Made by a program: the position numbers and the translations under genes. Positions 9,333 to 17,780 of a stretch of 64,000 nucleotides of DNA are shown here, piece by piece. The DNA comes from JANYHF01 sp963732765 (GTDB lineage Bacteria > Pseudomonadota > Alphaproteobacteria > Rhizobiales > Hyphomicrobiaceae). The DNA is taken from the NCBI GenBank assembly GCA_963732765.1, contig CAVTAS010000006.1:1-64000 (forward strand), written 5' to 3'. The number at the start of each line of letters is the position of its first letter. Position 1 is the stretch's first letter. Under the pieces are notes generated by a model. That model saw nothing but the letters and a program-made list of their open reading frames with translations, was not told the DNA's origin and did no database searches.

Positions 9333-9922
9333 CCCGCTGCACCTGGGCCGGCGACGATCCACTCTATATAGAGTACCACGACACCGAATGGGGTGTGCCC
9401 AACACGAACGATCGCGCGCTGTTCGAGAAGCTGATCCTGGAAGGCTTCCAGGCCGGGCTGTCCTGGATCACGATCCTCAGGAAACGCCAGCATTTCCGCA
9501 AAGTCTTCGATGGTTTCGACGCCGCCAAGATCGCGCGCTACACGCCCGCCAAACAGGCCGCGCTGATGGCCGATCCCGGGATCGTGCGCAACAGACTGAA
9601 GATCGAAGCCACCATCGACAACGCCAAGGCCTATTTGAAGCTTAGCGAGCGACAGAGCCTGGCACACTTCATCTGGGAGCTGGCGGGCGGGGAACCGCAG
9701 CAGAACCGCCATGCGTCGATGGGCTCAATTCAACCCGAAACACCGACCAGCAAGGCGATCTCCAAGGCGCTGAAGGCCGAAGGCTTCCGCTTCGTCGGGC
9801 CGACCACGGTCTATGCCTTCATGCAGTCCATGGGCATGGTCAACGACCACTTCGTCAGCTGCCCGCAGTATGACGTGTGCGCCGCACACGCGCAGAAGTT
9901 CAAAATGCCGAAGGCGCGCTGA
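9329..9922 (+). CDS. tag: DNA-3-methyladenine glycosylase I
   Basis: 197 residues, the usual Tag length. The zinc site is complete: Cys4, His17 and the C-terminal HFVSC pair spaced four apart. The catalytic-pocket glutamate is Glu38 in KLILEGFQAGLSW. Tag excises 3-methyladenine from alkylated DNA. It is coupled by a 4-base overlap to ygfZ and followed directly by an HD hydrolase. Confidence 0.95.
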   Translation: MTRCTWAGDDPLYIEYHDTEWGVPNTNDRALFEKLILEGFQAGLSWITILRKRQHFRKVFDGFDAAKIARYTPAKQAALMADPGIVRNRLKIEATIDNAKAYLKLSERQSLAHFIWELAGGEPQQNRHASMGSIQPETPTSKAISKALKAEGFRFVGPTTVYAFMQSMGMVNDHFVSCPQYDVCAAHAQKFKMPKAR

Positions 9923-9924
9923 GC

Positions 9925-10545
9925 ATGGCCGCAGCCCCCGAGACGCCGGCGCGGGCCTGGCAACGCATGCTTTCAGGAAGGCGGCTGAACTTGCTCGATC
10001 CCTCGCCGCTCGACATCGAAATCGAGGACATCGCGCATGGCCTGGCCCGGGTTGCGCGCTGGAACGGGCAGACGTCGGGCGCTCATACCTTTTCTGTTGC
10101 CCAGCACTCGCTCGCCGTCGAAGCCTTGACGGTGCTGATCAAGCCTGACTGGCCCGGCAATTGGCGACTCGCCGCGCTGCTGCACGATGCCCCGGAGTAT
10201 GTCATCGGCGACCTCATCAGCCCGTTCAAGGCCGCGCTCGGGCTTGACTACAAGACCTTCGAGAACCGGCTGCTGACCGCGGTCCACCAACGCTTCGGCC
10301 TACCGGGCGTGCTGCCGGCCGCCATCACAAAAGCTATCAAGCAGGCTGATCGCATCACGGCGCATTTTGAAGCGCGCCAGCTTGCCGGCTTCGACGAGGC
10401 AGAAGCCATCACTTATTTTGGCAAGCCCGAGGGGATCGATGGCGTCAGCGCATGGCGCGAAGCCTTTTTCACGGCCTGGCCCTTGGCCACGGCGCAACAG
10501 CGCTATCTCGATCGCTTCGGGGAGTTGGCGGCAGCGTCGCGATAG
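9925..10545 (+). CDS. HD-domain phosphohydrolase (YfbR-like)
   Basis: 206 residues with the HD metal-site order H...HD...D: SVAQHSLAVE near 52, LLHDAPEYVIGDL near 80 and KQADRITAHFE near 138. This matches HD-family hydrolases related to 5'-deoxynucleotidase YfbR that act on nucleotides. I chose the ATG at 9925, two bases after the tag stop, rather than an upstream in-frame start inside tag. The substrate is inferred from the family only. The operon position beside a DNA repair gene fits nucleotide housekeeping. Confidence 0.85.
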   Translation: MAAAPETPARAWQRMLSGRRLNLLDPSPLDIEIEDIAHGLARVARWNGQTSGAHTFSVAQHSLAVEALTVLIKPDWPGNWRLAALLHDAPEYVIGDLISPFKAALGLDYKTFENRLLTAVHQRFGLPGVLPAAITKAIKQADRITAHFEARQLAGFDEAEAITYFGKPEGIDGVSAWREAFFTAWPLATAQQRYLDRFGELAAASR

Positions 10546-10557
10546 TTCATAAGGACG

Positions 10558-10572
10558 CCTCGTCAAACGAGG
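10558..10572 (+). other. Small hairpin before the phosphatase start
   Basis: CCTCGT-CAA-ACGAGG forms a 6-bp stem ending nine bases before the ATG at 10582, in the gap after the HD hydrolase stop. It overlaps the usual ribosome-binding zone and could lower initiation. This is an inference only. Confidence 0.35.
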
Positions 10573-10581
10573 TACCCGACC

Positions 10582-11124
10582 ATGACCACTCAGTCACTCC
10601 GCGTCAGCACCATCACCGTTTGCGGCGTCGGCGCCCTTGAGACGATGGCTGAAACGATCGGCGCGACGCACGTCGTGACCCTGATCCGCGACCATGGCCC
10701 GGTCGCCACGCCCAAGGGGATACTGACAGCCAATCATTTGCGCGTCGATATCAACGACATTAACGCGCCCGCCGAGGGACTGGTCCACCCGCAAGAAGAG
10801 CATGTCACCGAGGTGCTGAACTTCATTCGCTCCTGGGATCACAGCTCGCCAATGATCGTGCATTGCTTTGCCGGCATTTCCCGCTCGACCGCCTCGGCCT
10901 TCTCGGGCTTATGCTTGCTCAACCCCGACGTGCCGGAAAAGCTGATCGCACGCCGCCTGCGCCAAGCTTCGCCCACTGCCACGCCGAACCGCCTGATTGT
11001 CAGCATCGCCGACGATATTCTCGGCCGAGGCGGGCGCATGGTAGACGCCGTGGATGCCATCGGGCTGGGGCAGCTGGCAACCGAATGCGTGCCGTTCAAG
11101 CTGGACTCGCGTCAGGCGCTCTAA
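10582..11124 (+). CDS. Dual-specificity / tyrosine phosphatase-like protein
   Basis: 180 residues with the cysteine phosphatase P-loop HCFAGISRS: Cys95 and Arg101 in a CX5R arrangement, preceded by the family's VDINDI acidic region that could supply the general acid. This group of small alphaproteobacterial phosphatases is annotated tyrosine phosphatase family protein, and substrates are unknown. It lies 36 bases after the HD hydrolase in the same direction and may be the last gene of the ygfZ-tag operon. No signal peptide, so cytoplasmic. Confidence 0.85.
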   Translation: MTTQSLRVSTITVCGVGALETMAETIGATHVVTLIRDHGPVATPKGILTANHLRVDINDINAPAEGLVHPQEEHVTEVLNFIRSWDHSSPMIVHCFAGISRSTASAFSGLCLLNPDVPEKLIARRLRQASPTATPNRLIVSIADDILGRGGRMVDAVDAIGLGQLATECVPFKLDSRQAL

Positions 11125-11528
11125 GGCATCCACAGTCAGACTGCGTTGTTCTCCCGCCCGCCCCCTGCGGGATGGGTCGGCCAGCGTGCGCGCGCGACAA
11201 CGAAAATTTCACCCCCCTATTTCACAGGCCGAAAGAAGATTATTTTCCCAAATCGGCGCGGCGGATTACAACCCGTGCTTGATTTCTCCACAACCACCTG
11301 AGACACTGCTCAACGACAGCAGAACGCTAATTCCTCTGCCGGATCAGAAGGATCGCTTCACTCTAATTTTTGAAAAAGGGCATGGCTGCCACTTATTCGC
11401 CTAATTATCGCCTCGACGTCTCGACAGCTTGCAGTTGCTGAGGATTGAGATTCAGCAATTTGCGCCTAAATAGCTTGGATCTGATTGCGGGCAGGATCTC
11501 GGCGCGACCATAACATAAGGGGATACCC
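11125..11528. other. Intergenic region upstream of the Nudix regulator
   Basis: About 400 bases without a convincing gene. Short overlapping reading frames here lack ribosome-binding sites and family features. The right part is less GC-rich than the flanks and probably carries the promoter of the following regulator gene, including an inverted repeat at 11435-11458. Confidence 0.6.
11435..11458. promoter_or_regulatory. Candidate operator, inverted repeat
   Basis: TTGCTGA and TCAGCAA are perfect 7-bp arms separated by 10 bases, about 70 bases before the ATG of the Nudix/winged-helix regulator. Spacing and symmetry fit a dimeric repressor site, possibly autoregulatory. It could instead be an RNA hairpin. 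Confidence 0.4.
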
Positions 11529-12575
11529 ATGAACGTTATGCCGCGGATGCCGCTCATGACCGGCTCGCCCGCTCTACCTCCCAGAGGCCCGATCGACACC
11601 TCGCGCGGCGCCAATGCCGTTGAGATCAGCCTCAACGCCGCTGTGGTGTCGATTGATCGTGACGCGCCCTGCCTGCTGATGGTGCGCAATCGAGATGCTT
11701 CGGGGGAACATCTTTCGCTACCCGCAGGACCGTTCGTTCCCGGAGTTCATCCTTCGTTGGAGCTGGGCCTGCGCGACTGGGTGTTGCGCCAGACTGGCGT
11801 TGACCTGGGTTATCTTGAGCAGCTTTACACCTTCGGCGACCAGGCCGGGCATGTGGCCGGAACGCCTGCCCAGACGCCCACCGTGTCGCTCGGCTATATG
11901 GCTCTCACAACGCCTGATCATTGCCAGACCTCCGCCACCCGCCAGTGGATCGGCGCCTACGACTTCATGCCGTGGGAAGATTGGCGTGAAGGCCGTCCAG
12001 AAATCCTCTCGGAGGAGATCGAACCGCGCCTGAAAGAGTGGACGAACAGTCAGTCGGCCAGCGCAGTTGTGGAACTGCCCGAATATTCCGAAGCTCTGCG
12101 GATCGCCTTCGGCCTCGACGGCGCACAATGGGACGAGGAGCGAGTGCTCGACCGCTACGAGCTGCTGAGCGTCACCGGCCTGCTCGATCAGCCCGGCTTT
12201 GGGGCCGACAAACGGATCGACCATAAGTATCCGGTCAGCGCCACGACGCCCGTATCGCACGCGCATCGACGCATCCTGGCGGCCGCCCTCGGCCGGCTAC
12301 GCGCCAAAATCAAGTATCGCCCCGTGCTGTTCGAGCTGATGGCGCCCGAGTTCACGCTGTTTGAGCTGCAGCGCACCGTCGAAGCTATTCTGGGCAGCCG
12401 TCTGCATAAGCAGAACTTCCGCCGTCTGGTGGAAAGCGGCGGTCTGGTCGACGCGACAACGGACATCCGCACTCACACCGGTGGCCGTCCCGCGAAACTG
12501 TTCCGTTTCCGCCGCGAAGTGCTGATGGAACGTCCCGCGCCGGGCGTGCGTGTGCGGGCTGGCCTGGCGGCCTGA
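11529..12575 (+). CDS. NrtR-like Nudix-domain transcriptional regulator
   Basis: 348 residues. Residues about 30-190 form a Nudix-like domain, but the catalytic box is degenerate: around LELGLRDWVLRQTGV the REx2EE glutamates are missing, so this is probably a ligand sensor, not a hydrolase. Residues about 225-340 match the winged-helix DNA-binding part of NrtR-type proteins, with FTLFELQRTVEAILG, KQNFRRLVESGGLV and a TGGRPAKLFRFR wing. NrtR proteins sense ADP-ribose and control NAD metabolism. An alphaproteobacterial branch is annotated NAD regulator. An AAGGGG Shine-Dalgarno supports the ATG at 11529. No NAD gene is adjacent, so the target is unknown. Confidence 0.82.
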   Translation: MNVMPRMPLMTGSPALPPRGPIDTSRGANAVEISLNAAVVSIDRDAPCLLMVRNRDASGEHLSLPAGPFVPGVHPSLELGLRDWVLRQTGVDLGYLEQLYTFGDQAGHVAGTPAQTPTVSLGYMALTTPDHCQTSATRQWIGAYDFMPWEDWREGRPEILSEEIEPRLKEWTNSQSASAVVELPEYSEALRIAFGLDGAQWDEERVLDRYELLSVTGLLDQPGFGADKRIDHKYPVSATTPVSHAHRRILAAALGRLRAKIKYRPVLFELMAPEFTLFELQRTVEAILGSRLHKQNFRRLVESGGLVDATTDIRTHTGGRPAKLFRFRREVLMERPAPGVRVRAGLAA

Positions 12576-12809
12576 TCAGACCTGCGCCACTTGCGGGTTA
12601 CCGATAGGCATCGCGGCGGCTAGCGTCATTTGACGCTGCCGCCCATGCTGTTTGGAATTTGCCTGCTGTCTCCAAACCTTAAGGCCTCGATTTCGACCTA
12701 TTGACTGGATAGAGTATTGTTGTAACGGCTTGTACGGAGCCGGGGCGACGGGGGACCTCGAAGCCTGTTGCGGGATTGAACGGTCCGGTCTGACCGGCGA
12801 GGACGTCGA

Positions 12810-14075
12810 ATGTTGTGGGTTGGGCTGCTTGCGGTTTTTTCGCTGCTGTTTGGCGTCTGGGGCTATTTGGCGGCCCGCAGCCGCGGCCGCACTCCGCTGG
12901 TGTGGGCGCTGGTATGCGCTTTCACATTCTTCATCGGCATCGCCATTGTGTACAGCCTGGGCGATCCGCTGCAGTCTGAGCACAGCCAGGATCATGCGGC
13001 GGCGCAACACGCTTACGAGCAGGGCGGCGACGACAGGCACGACCATCCGACCCAGTCGCATCAATCCCAGTTGCCTGCGCCGCAATCCCCGATGCCAGTG
13101 GCCATAGTCACCGGCGAAAACCCGGACGACCGCCGTTGGCGCTATCTCACCGAATACCATCCCCGCATCAGCGAGGCGGTCCGGCGCATTGAGCCGCTGG
13201 GCCACGAGGCACTCGACGAGCTGAAATCGGCCTACCTTGCGCTCAACGACGCCACGCTGCTGCCGGGCATTCTGCGGCGGCTTGATGAGCGCTTTGGTGG
13301 CGCCCAGCGCGGCTATGCCAGCTTGACCGACTTTGGCCGGCCAATGGTTGGTTCGGTGGTCGGCGACGAGGAAGAGCCGATTGAGTTGCATGCTCCGGGA
13401 GCCGTCAACGGCGGCGGCGACAGTATTGACCGGGGCTTGAACGGCAATGGAGCGAACGGTTCGCGTCCGGCACGGCTGATGCCGCCCGAGACGGGCAGCG
13501 AACCGCCACCACCGGCCCAGGATTACCGCTCGCTACGTGACTCCGCGGCCGATGCGGAGCGCGAACAGACGGCCTGGCGCTCGAGCATGGATAAGGATCG
13601 GACGCTGCGCGCTGACAACACCACGGCGGCCATGGGCGTCGCCTCAACGCCCTTGGGTGGCTCGATCGTCTCGCAACCTGCGCACGTCGAGCGTGCCGTG
13701 CAAGATCGGCCGGCCGAGCGCAGTCGCCTGACATCGCAAATCAATGGCGGCGCGACTAATGGTGCCGTCAGCCAGTCACCGGCCAGAGACAGCCCAATTC
13801 GGACCGCTGAACGGCGCGAAGACCCCGCTCAACAGCGCATCCAGCCACCGCCACCAGCTCAGGTCGAGACGGCGCCAGTCACGCGTCCGCCCGAACATCG
13901 CACCGTCTCACCAGCCGAGCTTGTCGGCGCACGCTATCTGGAAACCTTCGGCGGCCTGCATCTGTTCGGCCTGACAGACGGTCGCGTTTTCGTTGACCGG
14001 CACGAGGCGCTAAGCTCGCTTGAGCTGGCGCGGACCTATGTGGATGGTTTGAAGCCGAAACACGCCGAGGCGTGA
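12810..14075 (+). CDS. Membrane-anchored protein with long disordered linker, unknown function
   Basis: 421 residues. Two N-terminal hydrophobic segments (about 1-22 and 30-50) anchor it. A histidine/glutamine-rich hydrophilic stretch, an ordered helical region (about 105-175, with DERFGGAQRGYASLTDFGRP) and about 170 residues of Gly, Asn, Pro, Ala and Arg-rich low complexity follow. A compact C-terminal module (about 370-415, VGARYLETFGGLHLFGLTDGRVFVD) closes the protein. No known family is recognised. The architecture suggests an envelope protein that displays the C-terminal module through a flexible tether. It stands alone as a transcription unit. Confidence 0.7.
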   Translation: MLWVGLLAVFSLLFGVWGYLAARSRGRTPLVWALVCAFTFFIGIAIVYSLGDPLQSEHSQDHAAAQHAYEQGGDDRHDHPTQSHQSQLPAPQSPMPVAIVTGENPDDRRWRYLTEYHPRISEAVRRIEPLGHEALDELKSAYLALNDATLLPGILRRLDERFGGAQRGYASLTDFGRPMVGSVVGDEEEPIELHAPGAVNGGGDSIDRGLNGNGANGSRPARLMPPETGSEPPPPAQDYRSLRDSAADAEREQTAWRSSMDKDRTLRADNTTAAMGVASTPLGGSIVSQPAHVERAVQDRPAERSRLTSQINGGATNGAVSQSPARDSPIRTAERREDPAQQRIQPPPPAQVETAPVTRPPEHRTVSPAELVGARYLETFGGLHLFGLTDGRVFVDRHEALSSLELARTYVDGLKPKHAEA

Positions 14076-14206
14076 TGCCACCCTGGTTTACCGCCCGTTG
14101 TCGCTTGCCTTGAATTCGGCGGAGCGGTCACGATATCTATTCGTGACACGCCCCAAGTGACCGCCCGCTTACAGGTCGGCGCGGCCTCCAACGGAAGCGA
14201 AACATC

Positions 14207-14452
14207 ATGACCGTTCAACAAGTGCCTATGCTGATTACCTTTTACGGGCTCGCAGGCATCGTCGCGGCGGTGATTTCCTACATCGTCGCTTCGGCCAAGC
14301 ACCGCGATGGCTCGCACTGGGCGACTATTGCCTTCCTGTTCCCGCCCGCCGTGCTGATCCCGCTGCTCATGACTACTGCCCCGCAGGAACAACGCGAGGC
14401 GCGCGCGCTCGAGACGCGCGTGAAGAAGTACATCGAAGCCGAGCATGATTGA
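14207..14452 (+). CDS. Small two-TM membrane protein, unknown
   Basis: 81 residues with two hydrophobic helices (about 9-28 and 37-56) joined by a basic loop SAKHRDGSHW, then a charged helical tail rich in Arg and Glu. The ATG follows a purine-rich GGAAGCGAAA. Length, hydropathy and codon use look genuine, but no family is recognised. The gene is convergent with the TPM operon and separated from it by a strong hairpin. Confidence 0.62.
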   Translation: MTVQQVPMLITFYGLAGIVAAVISYIVASAKHRDGSHWATIAFLFPPAVLIPLLMTTAPQEQREARALETRVKKYIEAEHD

Positions 14453-14460
14453 GTCGGCGG

Positions 14461-14499
14461 CGGTGACAGGAACTTACGGCTCGTAAGTGCCTGACGCCG
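14461..14499. terminator. Bidirectional hairpin between convergent genes
   Basis: ACTTACG-GCT-CGTAAGT is a perfect 7-bp core. It is extended by CAGG/CCTG and a further near-complementary GC-rich stem after single mismatches. It lies between stops at 14452 and 14536. No T run, so termination strength is uncertain, but stem stability is high. Confidence 0.6.
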
Positions 14500-14535
14500 G
14501 CGACCGTCGCATTACACCCGATGCTTCCCGTTGCT

Positions 14536-15150
14536 CTAATCAATCACGATCAGGTGGTTTGGTAGCTCGTTCGGATTGGCTGAGCCTGGCGGATAGTGCT
14601 TGGCCAGCAATTCGCCGGTGGCCTTGATGGTTTCGATCAATCCGTCGGCTGCTTTGCCATCGCCAATCTGACGGGTCAGGCGGTCGACCATGGCCTGCCA
14701 CTGGTCCTGCGGGGCCAGCTTGTAGATGTTCCGGTCGGCGATGATCTCGACATAGTGCTCGGCGGTGGACAGGAATATAAGCACGCCGGTATGACCATCG
14801 GTGGTGTAGAGGTTTTGCGCCAGGAACTGCTCGACGGCGCGCTTGTGGGCGCGATCGCGCTTGATCGAAGCAGGTACCAACGCCATGCGCACAGGCCGGT
14901 AGTAGATGATGGTCGCGACCACCACAAAGACGGCCAGCTGCAACAGATAAATCCACTGCACTGGCCACCATGTGAAATAGATCAGCGGCCAGGGCACTAG
15001 GAGCGCCAGCAGCGCGGCGATCAGGGGCGCCACGGAGACGTAGCTCGCGCTCGAAGCCGCCACGACCGCCACGATCTCGCCGCTGGTGCGCCGTTCGGCC
15101 TCGACAATGGCAGCCGCGACCCGTTCGCGATCTTGCGCGGTAATCAGCAT
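14536..15150 (-). CDS. TPM-domain membrane protein
   Basis: 204 residues. An N-terminal piece (AERRTSGEIVAVV, about 15-32) is the start of a TPM (DUF477) fold, interrupted by two transmembrane helices (about 38-85). It continues with LIFLSTAEHYVEIIADRNIY and a C-terminal helical section. TPM proteins are membrane-linked and often encoded with LemA, as here. It begins 11 bases after the stop of the larger TPM protein, so it is the third gene of a lemA-TPM-TPM operon. The molecular function is not established. Roles in envelope stress or photosystem-type repair are known for relatives only. Confidence 0.85.
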   Translation of the reverse strand: MLITAQDRERVAAAIVEAERRTSGEIVAVVAASSASYVSVAPLIAALLALLVPWPLIYFTWWPVQWIYLLQLAVFVVVATIIYYRPVRMALVPASIKRDRAHKRAVEQFLAQNLYTTDGHTGVLIFLSTAEHYVEIIADRNIYKLAPQDQWQAMVDRLTRQIGDGKAADGLIETIKATGELLAKHYPPGSANPNELPNHLIVID

Positions 15151-15161
15151 TCATCCTACTC

Positions 15162-16010
15162 CTACCAGCCACCGGAGGCGCCGCCGCCACCGCTGCTGCC
15201 ACCTCCGCCGCCAAAGCCGCCACCACCCGAAGACCAGCCACCGCCGCTGCTGCCGCCCCACGAACCCGAGCCTCCATAGCCACCCGGAATGATGATCACA
15301 CCACCGCTGCGCCGCCGCGCGCCCGGCGTCTTTAAGCCGTGTCGCATGGCGCGATAGTTTGACCACAGAATGAACAGCGCAATGGCGACCCAGAACAATA
15401 CTGGTAGCCAATCCACCCAGGTGGACGGATTGGTGTCTCGCCGCGGTCCCTTGGCGCGCTTTAGGACCTCGGCCGGATCACCCAGCAGCGAGTCCTCGAT
15501 GTCCTTGACACCCGCTACGATGCCACCGGCGAAGTCGCCGCGCCGGAAGGTCGGCAGGATGGTGTTCTGGATGATGGTGGAGGAAAGGCCATCGGTGATG
15601 GTGCCCTCCAGACCGTAGCCGACCTCAATGCGCACCTTACGCTCGTTCGGGGCGACCACCAGCAGCACGCCGTTGTTGGTCTTCTTTTGGCCGATCTGCC
15701 AATGCCGGAAGAGGCGGTTGGAGAAGTCCTCAATCGGATAGCCCTGCAGCGACGGCACCGTCACCACAACAACCTGGTCGGTGGATTTGGTCTCCAGCGC
15801 AGCTAGGCTGATGCTGAGCGCGGCTTCCTGCTGCGGTGTGAGCAAGTTGGCCTCATCGACGACTTGCCCGGTCAGTGCGGGAAACGTCGGCTCGGCCGCC
15901 AGCACTCCGCCGATCCCGGCGACGGCGGCCCAAACCAGGACCGCTGCCGCCGCGAGGCAGACGCGCAACCAGCGCGCGCGAACGGGCATAAGGGCCCCGG
16001 CGAGCTGCAT
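15162..16010 (-). CDS. TPM-domain (YgcG family) secreted protein with Gly-rich tail
   Basis: 282 residues. A signal or anchor segment (about 14-39) is followed by the TPM domain (about 45-170) with the family start LTGQVVDEANLL, the KKTNNGVLLVVAPNERK strand and EVGYGLEGTITDG. One transmembrane helix (about 207-225) comes next. The tail of about 40 residues is almost only Gly, Ser and Trp, a known YgcG feature. The protein sits in the membrane with the TPM domain outside. It lies between lemA and a second TPM gene. Confidence 0.9.
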   Translation of the reverse strand: MQLAGALMPVRARWLRVCLAAAAVLVWAAVAGIGGVLAAEPTFPALTGQVVDEANLLTPQQEAALSISLAALETKSTDQVVVVTVPSLQGYPIEDFSNRLFRHWQIGQKKTNNGVLLVVAPNERKVRIEVGYGLEGTITDGLSSTIIQNTILPTFRRGDFAGGIVAGVKDIEDSLLGDPAEVLKRAKGPRRDTNPSTWVDWLPVLFWVAIALFILWSNYRAMRHGLKTPGARRRSGGVIIIPGGYGGSGSWGGSSGGGWSSGGGGFGGGGGSSGGGGASGGW

Positions 16011-16026
16011 GTTGATGTCGCCTTGC

Positions 16027-16638
16027 TTAGAACTTCACCTTGGGCGCGGTCTGATCGGCTTCGGGCGCCGTGAAACTCGCCATTTCCTTGGCGGTGGGAT
16101 AGAGGAGCGATTTCCACCAGCGGCCGGGAATGGTCCGCAGCTCGGTATTGTACTGCTGCACGGCCAAGATATAGTCCCGGCGCGAGACCGAAACGCGGTT
16201 TTCCGAACCTTCCAGCTGATCCTGCAGCTTCAGGAAGTTGGCATTCGACTTCAGTTCCGGATAGTTTTCGGTAACCACCAGCAGTCGGCCCAGCGCACCG
16301 CTCAGGCCGGATTGGGCGTCCTCAAACTTCTTCAGTGCTTCCGGGTTGTTCAGAATATCCGCCGGCAGCTGAACGCTGGTGGCTTTGGCGCGGGCTTCCA
16401 CTACGTCCGTTAGCACCTTGCTCTCCTGCGCGGCAAAGCCCTTCACGGTCTCGACCAGGTTGGGGATCAGGTCGGCGCGGCGCTTGTAGTTGTTCTGCAC
16501 CTCCGCCCAGGCCGCCTTGGCCTGTTCTTCGAAGGTCGGAATGTTGTTGACGCCGCAACCGGCCAGCGCGACGGCGGTCCACAGCATGGCGGCCACGAGG
16601 ATCAGGTTGCGACCGGTGCTTGGGCGGGCAAGGGACAT
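16027..16638 (-). CDS. lemA: LemA family lipoprotein
   Basis: 203 residues from the ATG at 16638. An upstream in-frame start would add 34 poorly conserved residues before the signal sequence. Residues 1-30 form a lipoprotein signal with lipobox LAGC. Then comes the LemA helical domain with QNNYKRRADLIPNLVETVKG (about 50-69), FEDAQSGLSGALGRLLVV and YPELKSNANFLKLQDQLEG. LemA proteins are envelope-anchored helical bundles of unclear function, commonly followed by TPM proteins. First gene of this three-gene operon. Confidence 0.92.
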   Translation of the reverse strand: MSLARPSTGRNLILVAAMLWTAVALAGCGVNNIPTFEEQAKAAWAEVQNNYKRRADLIPNLVETVKGFAAQESKVLTDVVEARAKATSVQLPADILNNPEALKKFEDAQSGLSGALGRLLVVTENYPELKSNANFLKLQDQLEGSENRVSVSRRDYILAVQQYNTELRTIPGRWWKSLLYPTAKEMASFTAPEADQTAPKVKF

Positions 16639-16851
16639 GAGGCTGAAACTCCGTAGGCATGGGAAAAGGCAAGCGCTTAGGATGTATGGAGTGCCCCCGA
16701 CATTATCAAGCGAATTGCTCAAACCCGCACGCGGTTGCATTCGTTCAAAAATTTCTGTTCAGTTCCAATTTGGTAACCATGTAATGAGAGACTTCAGGTC
16801 AATTCGACAAGCTAACGCCATGACTTGATGACACTAACTGAGGAAAGACAC

Positions 16852-17352
16852 GTGCGCGTATCCACCCTTCTCGCCGCCGCCGCCCTGTCAATGCTGGGCT
16901 TTGCTGCTCCCGCCAAGGCCGGGCTGCTTGAGCTCCGCCACGACCCAATCACGCTGCATTGGAATTGCGATATCACGCCGTGCCGCACCAACAACCTTGC
17001 CTACAAGCGAGTGTACGTACGGGATCGGTACTTGCGCTACGATATCCACACCAAGCCGGCTCGCTATGAGATGCGCCGCGTGCGCGTCATGGTCGCCCCG
17101 CCGACCGTGGTGGTCTCAGGCCGCTCGCACCACCATCATCGCCGGTGGCTGGACGTCGGCCATCGCGGCGGTCTGGTCGCATTGCCGGTCAAAGGCTATC
17201 GCAAAGTGCGTCCGGCGCAATATGCCTGGGTCACCAAGCCCGTGCTGGTGTCGCCGGCCCGCACCTCGGTCACGCGCCGGGCGCCGCACTATGCCTACTA
17301 TCCCGACACCATCGTGGTGCAGGGCAAAGGTCGCCACCGCTGGGGCTGGTAG
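16852..17352 (+). CDS. Secreted basic protein, unknown
   Basis: 166 residues from GTG 16852, chosen because a GAGGAAAG Shine-Dalgarno stands just upstream and the signal peptide then starts at the initiator (core LLAAAALSMLGFA, cleavage after PAKA). The mature protein is rich in Arg, His, Tyr and Val, with two cysteines (WNCDITPCR) and an HHHH run near residue 93. No family is recognised. A basic, histidine-rich envelope protein could bind metal or a polyanion, but this is guesswork. A canonical terminator follows. Confidence 0.68.
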   Translation: MRVSTLLAAAALSMLGFAAPAKAGLLELRHDPITLHWNCDITPCRTNNLAYKRVYVRDRYLRYDIHTKPARYEMRRVRVMVAPPTVVVSGRSHHHHRRWLDVGHRGGLVALPVKGYRKVRPAQYAWVTKPVLVSPARTSVTRRAPHYAYYPDTIVVQGKGRHRWGW

Positions 17353-17376
17353 GCCCGGGCGAACGCAGTAACACAA

Positions 17377-17404
17377 AAAGCCGCCTTCGCGAGAGGGCGG
17401 CTTT
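17377..17404 (+). terminator. Rho-independent terminator
   Basis: AAAGCCGCC/GGCGGCTTT is a perfect 9-bp stem with a 10-base loop, followed on the plus strand by a T-rich CTCGTTTTC. It ends the secreted-protein gene at 17352. The A run on the other side lets it also serve rpmF, which arrives from the right. Confidence 0.85.
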
Positions 17405-17431
17405 CTCGTTTTCAAACCGGCTGATGTAGCC

Positions 17432-17617
17432 CTAAACGTCAGTCTTCGGCGTCAGGATCTGGCGGCCACGATACATGCCGCTCTTCAGATCGACGTGGTG
17501 CGGACGGCGCCATTCGCCGCTCTTCTTGTCCTCAACATAGGTCGGGGCCTTCAGCGCATCGGCCGAGCGGCGCATGTTGCGCCTGCTAGGCGAGACCTTT
17601 TTCTTCGGGACTGCCAT
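17432..17617 (-). CDS. rpmF: 50S ribosomal protein L32
   Basis: 61 residues, full length. The N-terminus MAVPKKKVSPSRRNMRR is the diagnostic L32 start. As in other alphaproteobacteria, the zinc-ribbon cysteines found in some bacterial L32 are absent. It stands downstream of mtgA on the same strand with a 160-base gap, a gene order shared with many Rhizobiales. Confidence 0.97.
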   Translation of the reverse strand: MAVPKKKVSPSRRNMRRSADALKAPTYVEDKKSGEWRRPHHVDLKSGMYRGRQILTPKTDV

Positions 17618-17780
17618 AGTCCACTCCTTGCAAATCGCGTTGCACCCTGAAAAGGGCGACCGCTTCGGCGGATGATCTGGAAACCGCGTTCCGCCGATCC
17701 GGCCTTAACAGCCGATCCGGGACACGTGGGAAGGACGCCTTATAGGGGCAAATCAAAGTCAGCGCCAGCGCTGAAATCAT

